A stretch of DNA of 25,685 bases from an uncultured Prevotella sp. (GCA_902497035.1 CABVDL010000030.1:1-25685), one strand, 5' to 3'; counted from the first letter of the stretch, positions 18,513 through 25,685 are shown. The notes: generated from the letters alone by a model not told the origin. Translations and numbers: made by a program.

Positions 18513-19781
18513 TTATACCCTTTGCCAGTCCTTTGCCAGTCCGCCCTCTCCCGTTTCCTTATAGAGCGACGGCAGGTCGTGGCCCGTCTGTTTCATCACC
18601 TCGACCACCCTGTCGAAGCTTACGCGGTGGCGCCCGTCACTGAACGAGGCATAGAGGTTACAGTCGAGGGCACGGGTGGCGGCAAAGGCATTGCGCTCGA
18701 TGCAGGGTATCTGCACCAGTCCGCACACAGGGTCGCAGGTCATGCCGAGGTGATGTTCCAGTCCCATCTCGGCGGCATACTCAATCTGGGCCGGTGACCC
18801 GCCGAAAAGCTGGCAGGCCGCACCCGAGGCCATGGCACAGGCCACGCCTACCTCGCCCTGACAGCCCACGTCAGCGCCTGAGATGCTGGCATTCTCCTTG
18901 ACGATGTTGCCAATCAGACCAGCCGTAGCCAAGGCGTGAACCATTTTCTCATCGCTGAAATTGTGGCCTTTGGCAAGATGATAAAGCACCCCAGGCACCA
19001 CACCGCAGCTGCCGCAGGTCGGCGCCGTCACGATGGTGCCTCCAGAGGCATTCTCCTCACTCACCGCCAATGCGTAGGCATAGACCAGTCCACGCGACTG
19101 CAGGTTGGCCTTGTAGCCCTGCGCCTTGACATAGTAGGTGGCCGCCTTACGCTGCAGATTGAGTGGTCCGGGAAGACGCCCCTCGTGGTTCAATCCGGCC
19201 TCAACGCTTTGCTGCATGCTGTGCCACACGTCAAGAAGATAGTCGTACAGGCTGTCGTCCTCGCACCGCATGACGTACTCCCAATAGGCACAGCCATGGC
19301 TGTCGCACCAGTGCTGGATGTCGATGAGGTGCCTCAGTTCATAAACGTCAGGGGTGTCCGACACCAGGCCCTCGCTCAGCGTCTTCTCTCCGACGAGTTC
19401 CGGATGGCGTGCCGCATTGCCTTCCGACAACGCACCGCCGCCCACCGAATACACAAGCCAAGCGCGTGGCCCGGCCATCTCTGCCTCATCAGCATCCTGG
19501 CAAGGCGTGTATTCAAACTTCATTCCATTAGGATGAAACGGCAAGAACACGTCGGGTCTCCACTCAATGGTAACGGGCGCTATCGGCTCAAGCACCTCAT
19601 TGATGGCGACGTCGGTCATATGCCCCTTGCCCGTTGCGGCCAGACTGCCATAGAGCGTTACCTTAAAGCTTTCGGCCTTAGGATGAAGTCTGGCAAAGAT
19701 GCGGGCCGCACGCTGGGGACCCATCGTATGGCTTGACGACGGGCCTTTGCCTGTCCTGTATAATTCCCTGAGCGATTTCAA
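18513..19781 (-). CDS. sdaA: L-serine ammonia-lyase (iron-sulfur L-serine dehydratase), single chain, 422 aa
   Basis: The enzyme converts L-serine to pyruvate and ammonia using an oxygen-sensitive [4Fe-4S] cluster, feeding serine into central metabolism. The N-terminal beta-type domain opens with GKGPSSSHTMGP (11-22), and the alpha-type catalytic domain has APTCGSCGVVPG (253-264). The cluster ligands are expected to be Cys307 (GCQGEVG), Cys349 (TCDPVCG) and Cys360 (QIPCIERNA). The start codon is TTG at 19781: a stop lies five codons upstream in frame with no ATG between, and the downstream sequence is already the conserved N-terminus. The last residues, DWQRV, are encoded in an 11-bp tandem duplication, and the chain lacks the C-terminal cysteine tail known from some type 2 enzymes. 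It is probably the first gene of an operon with the small secreted protein and glycosidase genes. Confidence 0.95.
   Translation of the reverse strand: MKSLRELYRTGKGPSSSHTMGPQRAARIFARLHPKAESFKVTLYGSLAATGKGHMTDVAINEVLEPIAPVTIEWRPDVFLPFHPNGMKFEYTPCQDADEAEMAGPRAWLVYSVGGGALSEGNAARHPELVGEKTLSEGLVSDTPDVYELRHLIDIQHWCDSHGCAYWEYVMRCEDDSLYDYLLDVWHSMQQSVEAGLNHEGRLPGPLNLQRKAATYYVKAQGYKANLQSRGLVYAYALAVSEENASGGTIVTAPTCGSCGVVPGVLYHLAKGHNFSDEKMVHALATAGLIGNIVKENASISGADVGCQGEVGVACAMASGAACQLFGGSPAQIEYAAEMGLEHHLGMTCDPVCGLVQIPCIERNAFAATRALDCNLYASFSDGRHRVSFDRVVEVMKQTGHDLPSLYKETGEGGLAKDWQRV
18521..18542 (-). repeat. 11-bp perfect tandem duplication at the 3' end of sdaA
   Basis: TTTGCCAGTCC occurs twice in a row (18521-18531 and 18532-18542). 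Because 11 is not a multiple of three, gain or loss of one copy changes the C-terminus: with two copies it ends GLAKDWQRV, with one it would end GLAKGII. Only the last few residues are affected. Confidence 0.85.
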
Positions 19782-19796
19782 TGGTTTATAGCATTA

Positions 19797-19911
19797 GTAC
19801 GGAAGTTAAGAAATACGGAAGTACAGAGTCCTGAAGTCCTGTCACTACCATCCTCGTACCCGATTACCAGATACGTTGGCACATGACTGGACTTCAGGAC
19901 TTCCGTACTTC
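19797..19911. repeat. Imperfect inverted repeat between the acyl-CoA dehydrogenase gene and sdaA
   Basis: The best arms are 19827-19844 (AGTCCTGAAGTCCTGTCA) and 19884-19901, 18 bp with one mismatch around a 39-base loop. Outside them GTACGGAAGT (19798-19807) is matched by ACTTCCGTAC (19899-19908), but about 20 bp are inserted in the left arm, which also carries a second ACGGAAGTAC-like copy. It may act as a terminator for the acyl-CoA dehydrogenase operon or be a dispersed repeat; no T tract supports a simple intrinsic terminator. It fills most of the 146-bp gap. Confidence 0.7.
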
Positions 19912-19927
19912 TAATACAGCCTGATGA

Positions 19928-21622
19928 CTATTCTGTAACGAAATTGGCGAGGTCGTCAGCCTTGAAGCTCATCACGTAGGCATGACTGCCCACGCACTCC
20001 TCCTCGGCCATGCGCACATAGACGTTGGCACTCTTCTCAAACTCCTCGGGGCAGTTGGTGGCGTCGCGCAGCAAGAGCAGCGAGAGAATGATGTCGCCCG
20101 TCATGTTGTAGAGACGGCGTCCGAGGAAGTCGTGCTCGTCCTGGTTGGCGTCAGCCTTCACCTTTTCCACAGCCTCTGCATAGAGGTCGATGCACTTTGC
20201 AATGCGGTCCTTGAGGGGCTTCAAGCTCTCAGCGGTCTCGTCGGTGAGCATTTCCTTCATGATATTGAGGTAGGTGCCGTTGGTGATGTAGCGTATGGCG
20301 GCGACTACCTGCAGCTGTGTCGTACCCTCATAGATAGAGAAGATGCGGGCGTCGCGCAGCAGTCGCTGAGCCTTGTACTCCATGATGAAGCCGGAGCCGC
20401 CATGCACGCTCACGCAGTCGTACGCATTCTGGTTGGCATATTCTGAGGTCATGCCCTTTCCCAGCGGCGTGAAGGCATCAGCCAGACGGCTGTAGGTCTT
20501 CATTTCCTTACGCTCCTCGGGTGTGAGCTTGCGCTCGCGGGAGATGTCCTCAAGGGTCTTGTAGATATCCACGAAGCGTGCCGTCTGGTAGAGAACGGCG
20601 CGGCTGGCGTCGAGCCTTGCCTTCATGCGCGAGAGCATGTCATAGACGGCAGGGAAGGTGATAATCTTGCTGCCGAACTGCTGACGCTCGCGTGCGTAAG
20701 CCACGGCCTGGTCGTAGGCTTCCTGCTCAAGGCCGACGCTCTGCGCCGCGATGCCTAAGCGGGCGCCATTCATCAGACTCATCACATACTTGATAAGACC
20801 CAGACGGCGGTCACCGCACAGTTCTGCCTTGGCATTCTTATAGACGAGCTCGCAGGTCGGTGAGCCATGTATGCCCAACTTGTTCTCAATGTGACGCACA
20901 TCGACACCGCCGTCGCGCTTGTCGTAGATAAACATCGACAGGCCGCGTCCGTCGCGGGTGCCTTCCTCCGAGCGTGCCAGCACGAGGTGAATATCGGAGT
21001 CGCCATTGGTGATGAAGCGTTTCACGCCATTCAGCCGCCAGGTGCCGTCGGCGTCCTGCGTGGCTTTCAGCATGACGCGCTGCAGGTCGCTGCCGGCATC
21101 AGGCTCAGTAAGGTCCATCGACATGGTCTCGCCGGCACAGATACGGGGTATGTACTTGGCCTGCTGCTCGGGAGTTCCAAACTCATACAGCGTGTCGATG
21201 CAGCTCTGCAGCGACCATACGTTCTGGAAGCCGGAGTCGGCGGCGGAGACCAGCTCCGACAGCATGGAGAACACGGTGATGGGCAGGTTGAGACCGCCGA
21301 AGCGGCGCGGCATGCTCACGCCCCACAGACCGGCCTTGCGCGTAGCGTCGAGGTTCTCGTAGGTCTTGCTGGCATAAATCATGCGCCCGTTCTCCAAGTG
21401 GGGACCCTCAAGGTCAACGCTCTCGGAGTTTGGCTCAATGACGGTGGCAGCCACGTCGGCCGTGATGTCGAGAATGCGCTTGTAGTTCTCGATGGCATCG
21501 TCGTAGTTGACGGGGGCCTCGTCATACTCGTCCTTGTCGGCAAAGCCACGCTCTTTCAGTTCAACAATCCTCTTCATGAGAGGGTCGTTGAGATAGTATT
21601 TGATTTTATTTACTTCAACCAT
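19928..21622 (-). CDS. Acyl-CoA dehydrogenase, long form, 564 aa
   Basis: This FAD enzyme of the acyl-CoA dehydrogenase family is expected to introduce or reduce the alpha-beta double bond of an acyl-CoA, exchanging electrons with the ETF encoded just upstream. Visible motifs are MPRRFGGLNLP (104-114), MDLTEPDAGSDL (169-180, flavin/substrate region), GIHGSPTCEL (250-259), RERQQFG (311-317) and HGGSGFIMEY (407-416). IYEGTTQLQ (430-438) includes Glu432, in the position of the catalytic base of butyryl-type enzymes. At 564 residues it is much longer than the usual 380. The excess is an N-terminal extension of about 50 residues, an insert near 355-380 and a 120-residue helical C-terminal domain. 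The start lies 2 bp after the etfA stop. The substrate cannot be told from sequence. Confidence 0.93.
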   Translation of the reverse strand: MVEVNKIKYYLNDPLMKRIVELKERGFADKDEYDEAPVNYDDAIENYKRILDITADVAATVIEPNSESVDLEGPHLENGRMIYASKTYENLDATRKAGLWGVSMPRRFGGLNLPITVFSMLSELVSAADSGFQNVWSLQSCIDTLYEFGTPEQQAKYIPRICAGETMSMDLTEPDAGSDLQRVMLKATQDADGTWRLNGVKRFITNGDSDIHLVLARSEEGTRDGRGLSMFIYDKRDGGVDVRHIENKLGIHGSPTCELVYKNAKAELCGDRRLGLIKYVMSLMNGARLGIAAQSVGLEQEAYDQAVAYARERQQFGSKIITFPAVYDMLSRMKARLDASRAVLYQTARFVDIYKTLEDISRERKLTPEERKEMKTYSRLADAFTPLGKGMTSEYANQNAYDCVSVHGGSGFIMEYKAQRLLRDARIFSIYEGTTQLQVVAAIRYITNGTYLNIMKEMLTDETAESLKPLKDRIAKCIDLYAEAVEKVKADANQDEHDFLGRRLYNMTGDIILSLLLLRDATNCPEEFEKSANVYVRMAEEECVGSHAYVMSFKADDLANFVTE

Positions 21623-21624
21623 TG

Positions 21625-22647
21625 TTATTTCGTGTTCTGTTTGTAATACTTAATGAGTTTGGGCACGACCTCTTCCACTGTTCCGGTAATCACGTAGTCG
21701 GCTATCTGATTGATAGGCGCATCGGGGTCGCTGTTTACAGAGATAATGATGCCTGCGTCCTGCATGCCTGCGATGTGCTGTATCTGTCCGGATATGCCGC
21801 ATGCGATATACACCTTAGGATGGACCGTGACGCCGGTCTGGCCCACCTGGCGGTCGTGGTCAACCCATCCGGCATCGACGGCGGCGCGGCTGGCGCCCAC
21901 CTCACCGTGAAGTTCCTTGGCCAGGGTGAACAGCATGTCGAAGCCCTCCTTGGAGCCCATGCCATAGCCTCCGGCCACAACGATGGGGGCGCTCTTGAGG
22001 TTGTTCTTGGCAGCCTCGACGTGGCGGTCGATTACCTGCACGGCATAAGACATCTCGCTCACGTAGTCATTCACATTGGGATAGACCACCTCGCCCTTGG
22101 CCTTTCCCTCATACAGGGCTTTCTGCATGACGCCAGAGCGCACGGTAGCCATCTGCGGGCGGTGCTCGGGATTGACGATGGTGGCCACGATGTTGCCGCC
22201 GAATGCCGGGCGGATGGCGTGCAGCATGTTCTCATAGTGCTTGCCCGTCTTCTTGTCATCGTAGTCGCCGATTTCCAGCTGCGTGCAGTCGGCTGTCAGG
22301 CCTGAGGTCAGGGCCGACGACACACGCGGGCCAAGGTCACGGCCAATGACTGTTGCGCCCATCAGCGCAATCTGCGGCTGCTCTTCCTTGAACAGTTTCA
22401 CCACGATATCGGTATGGGGAGCCGATGTGTAGGGGAACAAGCCCTTGCCGTCGAATACAAACAGACGGTCAACGCCATAGGGCAACAGCTGGTCTTCCAC
22501 CTTGCCCTTTATGCCGGTGCCTGCGACCACGGCCTCCAAATCTACGCCGAGCGTGTTGGCCAACTTGCGGCCTTTCGTGAGCAATTCCTGTGACACCTCA
22601 GCTACCTGGGTGCCTTCCACTTCACAATATACAAATACGTTGTTCAT
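21625..22647 (-). CDS. etfA: Electron transfer flavoprotein alpha subunit, 340 aa
   Basis: EtfA holds the electron-shuttling FAD of the ETF heterodimer and docks on the partner dehydrogenase. The C-terminal FAD domain is complete: GASRAAVDAGW (251-261), QVGQTGVTVHP (267-277), CGISGQIQHIAGM (283-295) and NSDPDAPINQIADY (305-318). The N-terminal domain has IGRDLGPRVSSAL (101-113). RPAFGGNIVATI (146-157) and HRPQMATVRSGVM (162-174) resemble the alpha subunits of electron-bifurcating ETFs from anaerobes such as Acidaminococcus and Megasphaera rather than the mitochondrial type; this is recalled family knowledge. The gene lies 3 bp after etfB and 2 bp before the acyl-CoA dehydrogenase gene, so one operon is nearly certain. 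Confidence 0.96.
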   Translation of the reverse strand: MNNVFVYCEVEGTQVAEVSQELLTKGRKLANTLGVDLEAVVAGTGIKGKVEDQLLPYGVDRLFVFDGKGLFPYTSAPHTDIVVKLFKEEQPQIALMGATVIGRDLGPRVSSALTSGLTADCTQLEIGDYDDKKTGKHYENMLHAIRPAFGGNIVATIVNPEHRPQMATVRSGVMQKALYEGKAKGEVVYPNVNDYVSEMSYAVQVIDRHVEAAKNNLKSAPIVVAGGYGMGSKEGFDMLFTLAKELHGEVGASRAAVDAGWVDHDRQVGQTGVTVHPKVYIACGISGQIQHIAGMQDAGIIISVNSDPDAPINQIADYVITGTVEEVVPKLIKYYKQNTK

Positions 22648-22650
22648 GTC

Positions 22651-23535
22651 TTATCCGATAATATTTTCAGCCAACAGTTCTTTAACAAGTCCCTCCACAT
22701 CGGCATCCGAGGCGGTAAGGCGCTTGCTTTCCTTAGCCTGGAACACGATGCTCTTCACGGCGCTCACCTTTGTGGGCGAGCCTGCCAGTCCGCACTGCTC
22801 ATAGTCGGCGCCGCAGTCGGCGATGCTCCACTGGCCGAGCGTCAGGTAGGGGCGCTGCTCATAGAGTGCGGCCCAGGGCTCGTCGCCCTTGCGCTCCATG
22901 GGGCAGGTGGCGTATTTGTATTTCATCACGCGCTTGGCGTTGCAAGGACGGGCGGGGGCGGCAGTGCCGTTCACCGTGACAAGCACGGGCAGCGGGGCGA
23001 CAACGGTCTCCACGCCACCGTCGATGTGGCGGCGGATGGTCACCTTGCCATCCTCTATCTTCTGCACTTCCTCCGCATAGGTCACCTGGTTGAGCCCCAG
23101 CTTCTGAGCCACCTGCGGACCCACCTGGGCGGTATCGCCGTCGATGGCCTGGCGCCCGCCAATCACCATATCCACGTGACCGACTTCCTTGTCAATCTTC
23201 TCTATGGCCTTTGAAAGAAAATAGGCAGTGGCAAGCGTATCGGCACCGGCACTCTTGCGGTCGGTAAGCAGCCAGCCGCAGTCGGCACCACGATAGAGAC
23301 TCTGGCGGATAATCTCGCCGGCGCGCGGCGGGCCCATGGTCACCACACCCACCTTGATGTTGTCAGGGTCGGTGTCCTTGATGCGGAGAGCCTGCTCCAG
23401 GGCGTTCAAGTCCTCGGGGTTGAAGATGGCGGGAAGGGCGGCACGGTTGACCGTACCCTCTGCTGTCATGGCATCCTTACCCACGTTTCTCGTGTCAGGT
23501 ACTTGCTTGGCAAGTACTACAATGTTCAACTTCAT
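22651..23535 (-). CDS. etfB: Electron transfer flavoprotein beta subunit, 294 aa
   Basis: EtfB binds AMP in ordinary ETFs, or a second, bifurcating FAD in the bifurcating group. The N-terminus LNIVVLAKQVPDT is typical. NPEDLNALEQAL (39-50) and GGRQAIDGDTAQVGP (126-140) are of the kind seen in bifurcating ETFs. CGLAGSPTKV, near the C-terminus, matches the conserved G-L-x-G-S-P-T motif. The chain is about 30 residues longer than the usual 250-265, mainly through a Cys-containing insert before that motif (from about KYATCPMERKG to ADCGADYEQCG). It is the first gene of the etfB-etfA-acyl-CoA dehydrogenase operon and has a well-matched promoter upstream. Confidence 0.96.
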   Translation of the reverse strand: MKLNIVVLAKQVPDTRNVGKDAMTAEGTVNRAALPAIFNPEDLNALEQALRIKDTDPDNIKVGVVTMGPPRAGEIIRQSLYRGADCGWLLTDRKSAGADTLATAYFLSKAIEKIDKEVGHVDMVIGGRQAIDGDTAQVGPQVAQKLGLNQVTYAEEVQKIEDGKVTIRRHIDGGVETVVAPLPVLVTVNGTAAPARPCNAKRVMKYKYATCPMERKGDEPWAALYEQRPYLTLGQWSIADCGADYEQCGLAGSPTKVSAVKSIVFQAKESKRLTASDADVEGLVKELLAENIIG

Positions 23536-23596
23536 AAGTAATGCTATATTATTATATTTTCCTATTTTCTTATCCGATAAAGAGATATAAGTGTGG

Positions 23597-23628
23597 CAAA
23601 ATTACTAATAATATCCCTTTTACCCAAA
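23597..23628 (-). promoter_or_regulatory. Bacteroidetes housekeeping promoter of the etfB-etfA-acyl-CoA dehydrogenase operon
   Basis: On the minus strand a TTTG -33 box (23625-23628) and a TAATTTTG -7 box (23597-23604) are separated by exactly 20 bp, agreeing with the known TTTG-N19/20-TAnnTTTG consensus. Transcription would begin near 23590, giving a leader of about 55 bases, A/T-rich before the etfB ATG. Confidence 0.65.
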
Positions 23629-23655
23629 TAATTGGTCTGAAAAGCGTCTTTTTTG

Positions 23656-23677
23656 GCACAAAATCAAGGTTTTGTGC
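23656..23677. repeat. Perfect 8-bp inverted repeat upstream of the etfB promoter
   Basis: GCACAAAA and TTTTGTGC flank a six-base spacer (23664-23669). It lies 28 bp upstream of the -33 box of the etf promoter and 19 bp after the comEC stop. No T run follows on the comEC strand (it is followed by A residues), so an intrinsic terminator is unlikely. A regulator-binding palindrome or mRNA end hairpin is possible. Confidence 0.6.
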
Positions 23678-23696
23678 AGGAGCAAGTCTTCCGCCC

Positions 23697-25364
23697 TCAT
23701 TCCTCAGGGCTGTTGTCTCCCGCCTGTTGCCGCACAGCCGTGCCGGAGGCATACGCATCCCCGCCGGTGTCCCCGGCCAATAAGGCCATGAGCTTTTGTT
23801 GCCGCCTGCGATTGTCCGCCCTCACATTGACCGGTCTTCGGAAGGGGAACCGGCCAAAGGCTACTGTCAGGCAGATCAGGGCTGTATAAATAAGGTAAAC
23901 CTGCAGCAGGCTTAACGTGACGGAGCTGATGCAGGCGCCCGGCAACGAGGCTATCCATTCCAACGACAGGTTGAGCCATCGGGCAAACCTGGTCAGCAGA
24001 CTGGCCACAAGCATGGCTGCCGCCGGCCACGGAGTCAGTGCCGCCAGTACAACCGAACCGTAAATGATGACGGTGGCAAAGGGAACGACAAGCAGGTTGG
24101 TAAGCAGGAAATAGGTGGAGAAGCGGCCGAAATAATAGGCCACGGCCGGAGCTGTGCCCGCCTGCGCAGCCAGCGAGACGGCAATCATGCTCCACAGCAC
24201 CCGCCCTGCCCTCGTCCGCGGACGGAGCATGCCATAGAGCGGACGGTAATAGATGAGGATGGCCAATACGGCAAGGAAAGAAAGTTGAAAACTGATGTCC
24301 CACAGGCTCATGGGATTTGCCACCAAAAGGCATATCGCGGCAAACGACAGTGTGTTGACCGACGCGCCGTCGCGGTGCAGCACCTGGCAAAGGGAGAATA
24401 TCGACAGCATGACGGCCGAGCGCATGATGCTCGTCCCCATGCCGACCTGCACGACGTAGGTCCAAATGGCAGAAAGAATGAGTGCCTGGGACAGCCAAGC
24501 ATGGCGGCGCCAGCGGCCGAAGAGCAACATCAGCACAGCGTAAATGATGCCCAGATGAAGTCCCGACAAAGCCAACACATGCGATGCGCCGGTCACAGAA
24601 TAGAGTTCCTTGGTCTGACGACTGACAGCATGACGGTCGCCAAGCACCATCGAGGCAACAATGGCGGCACTCTGGTCATCGGCCGTTCCGGTCAACTGCA
24701 TGAAATGGTTGACCACGCGCGCTCTAAGCATCATAGCACGCAGGCGTAACCGCCCGAAACGGGAAAGAGGCCTCAACGTTACGCTACGCGGCTCCCAGTC
24801 ACTGTAATAGATAAAGGTCTGGGCCGAGAATCCGTGCACCTTGAGCCAACGTACGTAGTCAAAAGTGCTGCCGGGATGGTAGTTGCGCAAAGGCTCCATC
24901 GGCGAGACCGCGGCAATGCCAGTGCCCAACCGGATCTGTCGCCAGTCATTGCATACAGTGTCACGCAAGACAGCGGCTTTCACCTTAACGGGGCGTCGAA
25001 GCATCCGGCCGTTGACTTTCATCAGACAGAGGTCGCAGCGAAACGTCCGGCCGGCGACTTTCGGTTCGCTCACCACCACGGCTTCGTAGTCAACGGCCTG
25101 ACCTTTCCGAAATGCAAACCGCACCCTGTCGCTGGAATTGGCCATCAGAGCAGCGCCAAAGAAAAACACGGCAAGATGCACGCAGGTCGAGCTGCCCATC
25201 TTATGCCGACTGTTGAGCATCAGGGCCGACAAGAGACTGAGAGCCAAAAGCAGCATGAGCGCAGGAAGCAGCCACCTGCCGCCAACAGTGCCACTGAGGG
25301 CGTCGGCTGTGACAATGCCAAGCATCAGGACTATGGCGAGGGGCAGAAGAGGTTGGCGCAACAT
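23697..25364 (-). CDS. comEC: ComEC/Rec2-family membrane protein, 555 aa
   Basis: ComEC-type proteins form the inner-membrane channel for single-stranded DNA during natural transformation; in non-competent bacteria the role is uncertain. The protein opens with hydrophobic segments (about 5-22 and 30-48, then 62-76). A soluble OB-like region with a pair of cysteines (FRCDLCLMKVNGRML) follows. The conserved Competence domain runs from about 225, with MVLGDRHAVS, ASHVLALSGLHLGIIYAV (ALSGLHLG at 265-272) and WDISFQLSFLAVLAILIYY. Several transmembrane helices run to about 515, followed by a short Arg-rich, disordered tail. The C-terminal metallo-beta-lactamase domain of Bacillus ComEC is absent, as I recall is common in Bacteroidetes. 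The ATG at 25364 precedes a typical N-terminus. Transcription probably comes from further right. Confidence 0.9.
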   Translation of the reverse strand: MLRQPLLPLAIVLMLGIVTADALSGTVGGRWLLPALMLLLALSLLSALMLNSRHKMGSSTCVHLAVFFFGAALMANSSDRVRFAFRKGQAVDYEAVVVSEPKVAGRTFRCDLCLMKVNGRMLRRPVKVKAAVLRDTVCNDWRQIRLGTGIAAVSPMEPLRNYHPGSTFDYVRWLKVHGFSAQTFIYYSDWEPRSVTLRPLSRFGRLRLRAMMLRARVVNHFMQLTGTADDQSAAIVASMVLGDRHAVSRQTKELYSVTGASHVLALSGLHLGIIYAVLMLLFGRWRRHAWLSQALILSAIWTYVVQVGMGTSIMRSAVMLSIFSLCQVLHRDGASVNTLSFAAICLLVANPMSLWDISFQLSFLAVLAILIYYRPLYGMLRPRTRAGRVLWSMIAVSLAAQAGTAPAVAYYFGRFSTYFLLTNLLVVPFATVIIYGSVVLAALTPWPAAAMLVASLLTRFARWLNLSLEWIASLPGACISSVTLSLLQVYLIYTALICLTVAFGRFPFRRPVNVRADNRRRQQKLMALLAGDTGGDAYASGTAVRQQAGDNSPEE

Positions 25365-25370
25365 GAGGAT

Positions 25371-25432
25371 GGGGAGTGAGAAGTGAGGAGTTAGGAGTTA
25401 GGAGTTAGGAGTGAGGAGTGGGGAGTGAGAAG
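25371..25432. repeat. GGAGTTA-type heptamer array flanked by a 13-bp direct repeat
   Basis: GGAGTTA is repeated three times (25387-25407), followed by GGAGTGA and GGAGTGG variants. The array is bracketed by identical copies of GGGGAGTGAGAAG (25371-25383 and 25420-25432). Heptamers of this kind are, as I recall, frequent between genes in Prevotella and related genomes. It occupies nearly the whole 80-bp gap before comEC. Confidence 0.85.
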
Positions 25433-25444
25433 GGTCGGGAGCTG

Positions 25445-25685
25445 TTATTTTGGCGAGTCGTCGCACTGCTCATCGGGCCAGTTGACGAGGAAAAGGCGGG
25501 TGCGGGCGCGCGTTACGGCAGTGTAGAGCCAGTGGAAATAGTCGGGAGTAAGCATGTCAGCGGTCATAAAGCCTTGGTCCACATAGACGTGTTCCCACTG
25601 TCCTCCCTGCGCCTTGTGGCAGGTGACGGCATACGCAAACTTGATTTGCAGGGCATTGTAATAGGGATTGTCGCGCACGGCCCGC
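25445..25685 (-). CDS. RecD/UvrD-type ATP-dependent DNA helicase, C-terminal end only (partial)
   Basis: Only the last 80 or so codons are in the window; the gene continues beyond the right edge. The visible part is the UvrD_C_2-type end of a superfamily 1 helicase: FAYAVTCHKAQGGQWEHVYV, then YFHWLYTAVTRARTRLFLVN, which contain the Q-G and T-R-A-R motifs of the ATP-coupling region. The stop is TAA at 25445-25447. RecD-like helicases unwind DNA in repair and recombination. The N-terminal part is needed to tell RecD2 from other members. Confidence 0.85.
   Translation of the reverse strand, partial: RAVRDNPYYNALQIKFAYAVTCHKAQGGQWEHVYVDQGFMTADMLTPDYFHWLYTAVTRARTRLFLVNWPDEQCDDSPK

Noticed and set aside
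20867..21646. Open frame of 259 codons opposite the acyl-CoA dehydrogenase gene
   Set aside because: Antisense shadow without motifs.
1..25685. tRNA, rRNA, CRISPR array, riboswitch or prophage genes
   Set aside because: No cloverleaf, regular spacer-repeat pattern, known riboswitch core or phage protein was seen in gaps or frames.

Overview
The window looks like a chromosomal segment of an anaerobic, GC-rich member of the Bacteroidales, most likely Prevotellaceae or a close relative. I base this on the type IX secretion translocon gene sprA placed directly after ruvA, the TAnnTTTG-type promoter boxes typical of Bacteroidetes, a DUF4838-type glycosidase, an ETF/acyl-CoA dehydrogenase operon, and GGAGTTA-like heptamer repeats between genes. 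Species cannot be fixed from the sequence alone.

Layout. Positions 1-88 look like the right end of an insertion sequence whose transposase lies outside the window. It abuts a decayed ECF sigma factor gene (111-351, minus). A large SNF2-family helicase gene follows on the minus strand (384-4460). Across a 307-bp divergent intergenic region, the plus strand carries ruvA (4768-5388) and, 4 bp later, the 7.7-kb sprA (5393-13069). Next on the plus strand are a PIF1-like helicase (13184-15079) and a SprT-like zinc protein (15115-15798). The plus-strand block meets a minus-strand cluster tail to tail with only 12 bp between stops. That cluster, in transcription order, is L-serine ammonia-lyase (starting at a TTG codon), a small secreted or lipoprotein-like protein of unknown function, and a DUF4838 (GH163-like) glycosidase with a C-terminal discoidin-like domain. 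Further right, also on the minus strand, lies the compact operon etfB-etfA-acyl-CoA dehydrogenase behind a textbook Bacteroidetes promoter. It is followed by comEC and the C-terminal end of a RecD/UvrD-type helicase that runs off the window.

How the genes fit together. Two themes stand out. One is DNA processing: SNF2 helicase, RuvA, PIF1-like helicase, SprT-like protein, ComEC and RecD-like helicase. The other is energy metabolism and nutrient use: serine deamination, glycan hydrolysis, and an ETF pair whose sequence resembles electron-bifurcating ETFs. SprA implies a type IX secretion system, whose other components are not here. I found no tRNA, rRNA, CRISPR array, phage module or obvious defence island.

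The most interesting signals are modest: the sigma-factor fossil beside an IS end, the bifurcating-type ETF paired with an unusually long acyl-CoA dehydrogenase, charged and Asn-rich inserts in SprA, short tandem duplications at the 3' ends of two adjacent genes, and structured intergenic repeats. I did not find convincing evidence of an undescribed multi-gene system.
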